DNA of 64,000 nt from Entomomonas sp. E2T0. Lineage in GTDB: Bacteria > Pseudomonadota > Gammaproteobacteria > Pseudomonadales > Pseudomonadaceae. The translations under genes and the position numbers were made by a program. Where the stretch lies: NCBI RefSeq assembly GCF_025985425.1, contig NZ_CP094972.1, positions 3,027,540-3,091,539 of the forward strand, in the 5' to 3' direction. The number at the start of each line of letters is the position of its first letter. Position 1 is the stretch's first letter. Under the pieces are notes generated by a model, which was not told where the DNA came from, searched no databases, and saw nothing but the letters and a program-made list of their open reading frames with translations. Of this stretch, positions 58,308 to 64,000 are shown one piece after another.

Positions 58308-59459
58308 ATGTCTTTTTATAGCAAATTACCTAATCTAGGTACTACCATCTTTACCCAGATGTCACAATTGGCAGCGGAAACTGGTGCTATCAATCTATCT
58401 CAAGGTTTTCCAGACTTTGATAGTCCCCTAGCATTACGTGAAGCAGTCAGTGAATATACCTTATCAGGCCATAATCAATATGCACCAATGATTGGTATAC
58501 AATCACTAAGGGAACAAATAGCTAAAAAAATTCAGTATTTCTATAATAAGCAACTCAACGAAACCACTGAAATCACCGTTACACCAGGTGCTACGCAAGC
58601 TATATTTTGTGCTATCCAAGCAGTGATTAAAACAGGTGAGGAAGTTATTGTATTTGACCCTTGTTACGATAGTTATGAACCTGCTGTTACATTAGCAGCC
58701 GGTCGTTGCATTCATATTCCTCTGCAATTGCCACATTTCACTATTGACTGGCAACAATTAAGAGATGCAATTACCGCTAAAACTCGTCTTATTATCATTA
58801 ATACTCCCCATAACCCTAGTGGAGCAACATTAACGGCACAAGACTTACAACAATTAGCTGATATTATTCGTGATAAAGATATTTATTTAATCGGTGATGA
58901 AGTTTATGAACACCTTGTGTTTGATCAAGCTGTTCACCATAGCTTACTCACTCATGATGAATTATTTGAACGTTCTTTTGTTATAAGCTCTTTTGGCAAA
59001 AGTTTCCATGTAACAGGTTGGAAAATAGGCTATGTTGCAGCACCAGCAGCATTAACAGCAGAGTTTCGTAAAATACATCAATATGTTAGCTTTGCAACCG
59101 TTACCCCCCTCCAATTCGCCTTAGCTGATTTTATGGCAAAACAGCCTAACCACTTAATAGAGCTACCTGATTTTTACCAACAAAAAAGGGATCTATTTTG
59201 TAGTTTATTAACAGCCTCTAAGTTTACTTTTACACCGACGCCCAGCACCTACTTCCAATTACTAGACTATAGTCGAATCAAACCAGACTTTAACGACCTA
59301 CAAATGGTAGAATGGCTAGTCAAAAAACATAGCATAGCCGCAATTCCTATTTCTGTATTTTGTCAACAACCACCTCAATCATTGCGATTAGTTCGCCTAT
59401 GTTTTGCCAAAAAAGATGACACGCTACGTCAAGCAGCGGAGAGATTATGCGCAATTTAG
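58308..59459 (+). CDS. Methionine (glutamine-type) aminotransferase, YbdL-like
   Basis: A 383-aa fold-type I PLP enzyme. AINLSQGFPDFDSPLALREA near residue 27, PGATQAIFCAIQAV, NTPHNPSGATLT, IGDEVYEHLVFD and the Schiff-base lysine in SSFGKSFHVTGWKIGY are visible. The sequence resembles E. coli YbdL and the kynurenine/glutamine transaminase branch, which convert methionine, phenylalanine and glutamine to oxo acids. The stop lies inside the following omega-amidase gene. That pairing supports a glutamine-transaminase role in which glutamine donates nitrogen to 4-methylthio-2-oxobutanoate during methionine salvage. No other salvage gene is in the window. Confidence 0.9.
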   Translation: MSFYSKLPNLGTTIFTQMSQLAAETGAINLSQGFPDFDSPLALREAVSEYTLSGHNQYAPMIGIQSLREQIAKKIQYFYNKQLNETTEITVTPGATQAIFCAIQAVIKTGEEVIVFDPCYDSYEPAVTLAAGRCIHIPLQLPHFTIDWQQLRDAITAKTRLIIINTPHNPSGATLTAQDLQQLADIIRDKDIYLIGDEVYEHLVFDQAVHHSLLTHDELFERSFVISSFGKSFHVTGWKIGYVAAPAALTAEFRKIHQYVSFATVTPLQFALADFMAKQPNHLIELPDFYQQKRDLFCSLLTASKFTFTPTPSTYFQLLDYSRIKPDFNDLQMVEWLVKKHSIAAIPISVFCQQPPQSLRLVRLCFAKKDDTLRQAAERLCAI

Positions 59460-60229
59460 AAGATTTAAATATTGCTTTAGTTCAAACTGATTTGGTTTGG
59501 CAAAACCCTGAAGCTAATAAAGCTCATTTTGATAAACAATTTGCACAAATTACTAATACTGACATTATTGTTTTGCCTGAAATGTTTACTACTGGCTTTT
59601 CAATGGATGCAGAAAAACTAGCTGAGTCAGAAGATGGTCAGACTATTCAATGGTTAAGACAATCAGCCATTCAATTACAATCTGTTGTGACAGGCAGTTT
59701 AATTATTCGTACTAATGATAATAAGTACTTTAATCGGTTATTTTGGGCAAGACCTGATGGCACTATGGTGCAATATGATAAACGCCATCTATTTCGAATG
59801 GCTAATGAACATATGCACTACTCTGCTGGTGAATATCAACTGTTAGTTGAACATAAGGGTTGGAAAATTCGCCCTCTTATTTGTTATGACCTACGCTTCC
59901 CAGTCTGGAGTCGTGATCCTTATAATACAGATTTATTATTATATGTTGCTAATTGGCCCTCTGCTCGACGTCAACAATGGAATCGTTTACTACCTGCTAG
60001 AGCCATAGAAAACTTATGTTATACAGCAGGTGTTAACCGTATCGGTAAAGATGGCAAAGGCTACCCTTATAGTGGCGATAGCCAACTGTTTGATTATCTT
60101 GGTGAGCAATTAGTCACTTGTGAAGATAAAGCAGGAGTTTTTAACTATACCTTATCGGGCAGTAAACTATTAGCATTTCGTGAGTCTTTTCCTGCTTATC
60201 AAGACGCCGATATGTTTGAATTAAAATAA
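59447..60229 (+). CDS. Omega-amidase / nitrilase-family amidohydrolase, YafV-like
   Basis: A 260-aa CN-hydrolase. The catalytic triad is visible: glutamate in VLPEMFTTGFSMD, lysine in QYDKRHLFRMANEH and cysteine in LICYDLRFPVWSR. It matches YafV, which hydrolyses 2-oxoglutaramate to 2-oxoglutarate and ammonia, the step that pulls glutamine transamination forward. The ATG overlaps the transaminase by 13 nt with GGAG 5 nt upstream, so the two are translationally linked and probably work in sequence. Confidence 0.92.
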   Translation: MRNLEDLNIALVQTDLVWQNPEANKAHFDKQFAQITNTDIIVLPEMFTTGFSMDAEKLAESEDGQTIQWLRQSAIQLQSVVTGSLIIRTNDNKYFNRLFWARPDGTMVQYDKRHLFRMANEHMHYSAGEYQLLVEHKGWKIRPLICYDLRFPVWSRDPYNTDLLLYVANWPSARRQQWNRLLPARAIENLCYTAGVNRIGKDGKGYPYSGDSQLFDYLGEQLVTCEDKAGVFNYTLSGSKLLAFRESFPAYQDADMFELK

Positions 60230-60254
60230 AAGGGTTTATTAACCCTTTTATTTT
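60228..60254. terminator. Bidirectional terminator between omega-amidase and gpsA
   Basis: Stem AAAAGGGTT / AACCCTTTT with loop TATT, starting at the amidase stop codon and followed by ATTTT. It serves the converging gpsA gene too. Confidence 0.82.
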
Positions 60255-61272
60255 AAAAACCCTCTGTTGATATAAAATCAACATCTGTTTTAGGCTCTGC
60301 TAACATCAGTTTTTCGATTACCTTCTCTAAACTCATACCACCAAATATAATGGCATACAAGCCTGTTACTAAAGGCATATAAATCCCTAATTCATCTGAT
60401 TTTGCTTTTAATACTTTTAAGGTATTAACTCCCTCAGCTACTTCACCTAAACGACTTACAGCCTCTTCTAAAGATAATCCCTGACCAATAGCATAACCCA
60501 CTTGATAATTTCTACTCTTAGGAGAACTACAAGTGACTAATAAATCTCCTACACCTGCCAATCCTAAAAATGTCATAGGATTTGCCCCAAGTTTTACTGC
60601 AAACCTCGTCATTTCTGCTAAAGCTCGAGTAATCAACGTAGCACGGGTATTCTCTCCCATTCCTAATGCTACCGTCATGCCTGACATGATGGCATAAACA
60701 TTTTTTAAAGCCCCACCTAGCTCAACACCATAGCGATCATTGCTGGCATAGACTCTGAAAGTACGGCCATGTAACACTTCTTGTACCTGTTGGCAAACAC
60801 TAGTATCTTCACTGGCAATTACTGTGGCTGTTAAGGCATGCTCTGCTATTTCTCTTGCTAAATTAGGGCCAGATAACACCCCTATTTTGGCTTGAGGAGC
60901 AAGTTCTTGTAAAATCTGACTCATTAATAAAAAAGTATTAGCCTCAATTCCTTTAGTCATACTAACTAATATTTTATTATTTAACTCACTGGCAATAGGT
61001 TTTAATACTTCACGTAATGCACTAGAAGGTAAAGCAATAAATAGTAAGTCAGGCTTAATCGCCTTTGTTAAATCGGTAGTTGGATCAACTGCTGCATGAA
61101 TAGGTACACCTTTTAAGTAACGGGGACTTTGCCGTTCAGTACGAATAATCTCTGCCTGTTGAGCATCACGCATCCACATTAGAACTTTATGGCCATTTTC
61201 TGCCAATAAATTAGCTAATGCTGTACCAAAACTACCACCACCAATTACTGCTACAGTTCTCTGATAACTCAT
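60253..61272 (-). CDS. gpsA: Glycerol-3-phosphate dehydrogenase [NAD(P)+]
   Basis: A 339-aa enzyme that reduces dihydroxyacetone phosphate to sn-glycerol-3-phosphate for phospholipid synthesis. It has the dinucleotide motif [46 protein letters not shown] and the catalytic lysine in [30 protein letters not shown] completes the substrate site. TAGG lies 6 nt before the ATG. It is divergent from fabA, and the gpsA/fabAB proximity is also seen in Pseudomonas. Confidence 0.97.
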   Translation of the reverse strand: MSYQRTVAVIGGGSFGTALANLLAENGHKVLMWMRDAQQAEIIRTERQSPRYLKGVPIHAAVDPTTDLTKAIKPDLLFIALPSSALREVLKPIASELNNKILVSMTKGIEANTFLLMSQILQELAPQAKIGVLSGPNLAREIAEHALTATVIASEDTSVCQQVQEVLHGRTFRVYASNDRYGVELGGALKNVYAIMSGMTVALGMGENTRATLITRALAEMTRFAVKLGANPMTFLGLAGVGDLLVTCSSPKSRNYQVGYAIGQGLSLEEAVSRLGEVAEGVNTLKVLKAKSDELGIYMPLVTGLYAIIFGGMSLEKVIEKLMLAEPKTDVDFISTEGF

Positions 61273-61438
61273 ATAAAACCTACTTATTTTCAGTAAATAC
61301 CTAACTATGCAATATCATTTAATACTAAATTATTAATTCAATAATTTAGAATGTTTGTATTTTTAAATCATTAAAAGGTAAAATACAACTTTTATATACT
61401 TAAGCAATAGCCACTACTCGTTACATTATTAGATTATT

Positions 61439-61464
61439 TATAATCTTTCCCTGCCAATAGGCAG
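61439..61464 (+). promoter_or_regulatory. Candidate fabA promoter -10 and adjacent palindrome
   Basis: TATAAT lies at 61439-61444. The perfect inverted repeat CTGCC-AATA-GGCAG at 61451-61464 falls where transcription would begin, as an operator or leader hairpin would. No strong -35 box is seen. The palindrome does not match the DesT or FabR sites I recall. Confidence 0.4.
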
Positions 61465-61531
61465 ACATAATAGCTAATAGTTAGGTAGGTAGCTATCAAC
61501 ATTTTAATTATAAATGATCTAAGGAGTTTAC

Positions 61532-62047
61532 ATGACACCACAACACAGTTATTCCTATGAAGATTTGCTTAAATGCAGTCGAGGAGAGCTGTTTGGTCCG
61601 GGCAACGCTCAATTACCTGCGCCCAATATGTTGATGATGGACCGAATTATTAATATCAACTCTACAGGGGGCAAATATGGCAAGGGAGAAATCATTGCAG
61701 AACTTGATATTCGCCCTGATCTATGGTTTTTTCAATGCCACTTCATCGGCGACCCTGTGATGCCTGGCTGTCTTGGCTTAGATGCTTTATGGCAGTTAGT
61801 TGGTTTTTATCTGGGTTGGCAAGGTAATCCTGGTCGTGGCAGAGCGCTTGGTGCTGGTGAGGTAAAATTTTCAGGTCAAGTTGTTCCAACTGCGAAAAAA
61901 ATAACCTACCATATTCATATTAAACGTACTATTAATCGTTCATTAATATTAGCCATCGCAGATGGTAGTGTTAGCGTAGATGGAAAAGAAATCTATACTG
62001 CTGACAGTTTACGTGTTGGCTTATTTACTTCCACTGACAACTTCTAA
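61532..62047 (+). CDS. fabA: 3-hydroxydecanoyl-[acyl-carrier-protein] dehydratase/isomerase
   Basis: A 171-aa hot-dog enzyme that dehydrates 3-hydroxydecanoyl-ACP and isomerises trans-2- to cis-3-decenoyl-ACP, the branch point for unsaturated fatty acids. The catalytic pair is H70 in [13 protein letters not shown] and D84 in [15 protein letters not shown]. Length equals Pseudomonas and E. coli FabA. AAGGAG lies 5 nt before the ATG. fabB follows after 11 nt, giving the conserved fabAB operon. Confidence 0.98.
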   Translation: MTPQHSYSYEDLLKCSRGELFGPGNAQLPAPNMLMMDRIININSTGGKYGKGEIIAELDIRPDLWFFQCHFIGDPVMPGCLGLDALWQLVGFYLGWQGNPGRGRALGAGEVKFSGQVVPTAKKITYHIHIKRTINRSLILAIADGSVSVDGKEIYTADSLRVGLFTSTDNF

Positions 62048-62058
62048 GGGTTATTCGT

Positions 62059-63279
62059 ATGCGTCGAGTTGTGATTACTGGTTTAGGCATAACCTCTTGC
62101 CTAGGCAACGATAAAGAAACTGTTTCTACTAGTCTTCGTACTAGCCGTTCAGGTATCCGTTTTAATCCAGAATATGCGGAAATGGGGTTACGCAGTAATG
62201 TTTGTGGGTCAATTGATCTTAATTTAGAAGAGCTTATTGATCGTAAAATTAAACGTTTTATGGGTGACGCTGCTGCCTTCTCCTATTTAGCAATGAAACA
62301 GGCTATTGCTGATGCTAATTTAACTGAAGAGCAAGTATCTAACCCTCGTGTTGGTTTAATTGCTGGTAGTGGTGGTGCTTCTACCTTTAATCAAATGGAA
62401 GCATTAGATACACTTCGTGAAAAAGGCATTAAACGTGTAGGTCCTTATCGTGTTACCCGTACTATGGGTAGTACAGTATCTGCTTGTTTAGCTACACCTT
62501 TTAAAATCAAAGGTCTTAACTACTCTGTTTCGTCAGCTTGCGCTACAAGTGCTCACTGTATTGGAATTGCTATGGAGCAAATCCAAATGGGTAAACAAGA
62601 CATAGTATTTGCTGGCGGTGGTGAAGAAGAACATTGGACACAATCATTCCTATTTGATGCTATGGGTGCCCTTTCAAGCCAATACAATGATACCCCTGAA
62701 AAAGCATCGCGTGCCTATGATGCTAACCGTGATGGTTTCGTTATTGCAGGCGGTGGTGGTATGTTAGTGGTTGAAGAACTAGAACATGCCTTAAAACGTG
62801 GCGCTAAAATCTATGCTGAATTAGTAGGTTATGGTGCAACTTCTGATGGTTATGACATGGTTGCACCAAGCGGCGAAGGTGCTCTACGTTGCATGCAACA
62901 AGCACTATCTACAGTAACTGGCCCTATTGACTATCTTAACACACATGGCACTTCAACACCTGTAGGTGATATTGCTGAAATTAAAGCAGTTCGTGAAATG
63001 TTTAAAGATGGCAAAGTACCTCCTATTAGTTCTACTAAGAGCTTATCAGGTCACTCATTAGGTGCTGCTGGTGTACAAGAAGCTATTTACAGCTTATTGA
63101 TGATGGAAGGTAACTTTATTGCTGGCTCTGCTAATATTGAAACATTAGATCCAGAAGTAGCAGATTTACCTATCCAAACATCAACAGTAGAAAACGTAAC
63201 GCTAAACCATGTTATGTCTAATAGCTTCGGTTTCGGTGGCACTAACGCTACTTTAGTGTTCAAACGTTTTGAAAAATAA
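62059..63279 (+). CDS. fabB: 3-oxoacyl-[acyl-carrier-protein] synthase I
   Basis: A 406-aa condensing enzyme that elongates the cis-3-decenoyl-ACP made by FabA. The Cys-His-His triad is C161 in [13 protein letters not shown]296 in [12 protein letters not shown] and H331 in [27 protein letters not shown] closes the fold. AGGG lies 8 nt before the ATG. Cotranscribed with fabA and ended by a strong terminator. Confidence 0.98.
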   Translation: MRRVVITGLGITSCLGNDKETVSTSLRTSRSGIRFNPEYAEMGLRSNVCGSIDLNLEELIDRKIKRFMGDAAAFSYLAMKQAIADANLTEEQVSNPRVGLIAGSGGASTFNQMEALDTLREKGIKRVGPYRVTRTMGSTVSACLATPFKIKGLNYSVSSACATSAHCIGIAMEQIQMGKQDIVFAGGGEEEHWTQSFLFDAMGALSSQYNDTPEKASRAYDANRDGFVIAGGGGMLVVEELEHALKRGAKIYAELVGYGATSDGYDMVAPSGEGALRCMQQALSTVTGPIDYLNTHGTSTPVGDIAEIKAVREMFKDGKVPPISSTKSLSGHSLGAAGVQEAIYSLLMMEGNFIAGSANIETLDPEVADLPIQTSTVENVTLNHVMSNSFGFGGTNATLVFKRFEK

Positions 63280-63293
63280 TTTGAATATAAAAC

Positions 63294-63320
63294 AAAAGGG
63301 GCTGTTAAAGCCCCTTTTTT
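63294..63320. terminator. Bidirectional terminator between fabB and mlaA
   Basis: Stem AAAAGGGGCT / AGCCCCTTTT with a 5-nt loop and a trailing T tract between converging genes. Confidence 0.92.
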
Positions 63321-63342
63321 ATTACTTATATTTTTAACTTAA

Positions 63343-64000
63343 TTAAAAGTCATCTTCCACATAACCTTTGATTTTATATTCACGGGTTTCTAAATAAGCA
63401 TTACGTATAAAAATATAAGGATCCCCCACTATCATCCCTTCTAAAGATAATAAGCGAGCCCGAGTATCTAAAATCTCACCACCCCAAATACCATAGGCAA
63501 CACCGTTATCATTAATATAAGGTGTAACATCCATAAAGAAATCTGGCACTTTACCTGTAGCATCTCTAACAGTACTAGGGCCTAAGAACGGCAACATTAA
63601 ATAAGGACCACTAGGTACGCCCCAATGTGCTAGCGTTAAACCAAAATCTTGATCACTACGTTGCAGTCCCATTTTAGAGCCAACATCAAAGAAACCTAAC
63701 AAACCAAAAGTACTATTAAAACCAAAACGTGCTAAATCAACACCAGCATCATGAAGTTTTAACTGTAGTACATTATTACCAAAATTTTGAACCTCACCTA
63801 AGTTATCAGCCATATTACTGACACCTGTTTGTACAAACTTTGGAGTAACCCATTGGTATCCCTTAGCAATAGGTTTTAAAGTATAACGGTCAACCGTATC
63901 ATTAAACTTATAAACCCCTCTGTTAAAACCTTGCCATGGATCATTTGTTTCGGCCCAACAATTACTAAATAAAGCTACACTCAAACAAACGCTTAAACTA
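63343..64000 (-). CDS. mlaA: Outer-membrane lipid asymmetry protein MlaA/VacJ (5' end outside window)
   Basis: At least 213 residues of MlaA, which removes misplaced phospholipids from the outer leaflet of the outer membrane together with a porin and passes them to MlaC. Hallmarks are DPWQGFNRGVYKFNDTVD, LPFLGPSTVRDATGKVPD and DPYIFIRNAYLETREYKIKG, and the acidic end VEDDF matches the Pseudomonas form. The frame is open past a TTG at 63984 to the right edge with a hydrophobic signal (SLSVCLSVALFSNCWA), so the true start lies outside the window. The export signal looks like a signal peptidase I site (CWA-ET) rather than a lipobox, as in Pseudomonas MlaA. Confidence 0.94.
   Translation of the reverse strand, partial: SLSVCLSVALFSNCWAETNDPWQGFNRGVYKFNDTVDRYTLKPIAKGYQWVTPKFVQTGVSNMADNLGEVQNFGNNVLQLKLHDAGVDLARFGFNSTFGLLGFFDVGSKMGLQRSDQDFGLTLAHWGVPSGPYLMLPFLGPSTVRDATGKVPDFFMDVTPYINDNGVAYGIWGGEILDTRARLLSLEGMIVGDPYIFIRNAYLETREYKIKGYVEDDF

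Overview
The window is a compact, AT-rich chromosomal segment of a gammaproteobacterium. Several features point to the Pseudomonadales, most likely an AT-rich relative of Pseudomonadaceae: cvpA-purF-metZ with a sulfhydrylase-type MetZ, a FimV-like LysM protein, a CyaB-like membrane adenylate cyclase, an MlaA protein that looks like the Pseudomonas form, fabA-fabB near gpsA, and tig-clpP-clpX-lon-hupB-ppiD. The low GC content together with this gene set resembles insect-gut genera such as Entomomonas. That placement is inference from remembered protein resemblance, not from a search. No rRNA, tRNA, CRISPR array, phage or insertion sequence was recognised.

Layout. 1-2620: the end of an EAL phosphodiesterase, an unknown ORF, a PLP aminotransferase and a copper-chaperone-like HMA protein. 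2648-7960: glmM, folP, ftsH and rlmE on the minus strand with yhbY divergent. 8063-13581: short FimV-like protein, topA, a small membrane protein and dsbC. 13869-17856: a YfbS-like permease, the nucleoid protein NdpA/YejK and a Proteus-type lipase. 17901-21087: prfC, dusA and a small membrane protein. 21276-27175: the most accessory-looking part, with an MDR oxidoreductase, a small secreted cysteine protein, two tandem secreted MORN-type repeat proteins and an LplT-PlsC fusion. 27178-29892: a molybdopterin-binding (TOBE) remnant, then lptF-lptG. 29961-33413: poxB-maeA. 33512-37268: a prepilin-like chimera and a PAS-GGDEF-EAL protein. 37531-41809: argF, then cvpA-purF-metZ. 41872-50163: ppiD, hupB, lon, clpX, clpP, tig. 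50444-54291: class III adenylate cyclase, a putative lipoprotein and an orphan fadB. 54559-60229: DUF2339 giant membrane protein, methionine transaminase and omega-amidase. 60253-64000: gpsA, fabA-fabB and mlaA, which runs off the right edge.

Functional threads. Envelope biogenesis is strongly represented: LPS export (lptFG), UDP-GlcNAc supply (glmM), unsaturated fatty acids (fabAB), glycerophosphate (gpsA), lysophospholipid repair (LplT-PlsC), outer-membrane lipid asymmetry (mlaA), and periplasmic or inner-membrane folding and quality control (dsbC, ppiD, ftsH). Second-messenger signalling appears three times (EAL fragment, PAS-GGDEF-EAL, adenylate cyclase). It sits in the same window as a FimV-like protein and a pilin-like protein, which suggests surface or pilus-linked control. 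poxB-maeA forms a two-gene malate-pyruvate-acetate module. Several genes are called from GTG or TTG codons because only those starts have a Shine-Dalgarno sequence and match the family N-terminus.

The best candidates for something undescribed are the prepilin-headed protein carrying an RTX-toxin-like EF-hand module (33512-35062), which lies directly downstream of a c-di-GMP enzyme, and the tandem secreted MORN-repeat pair with its shared N-terminal domain (22694-24960).
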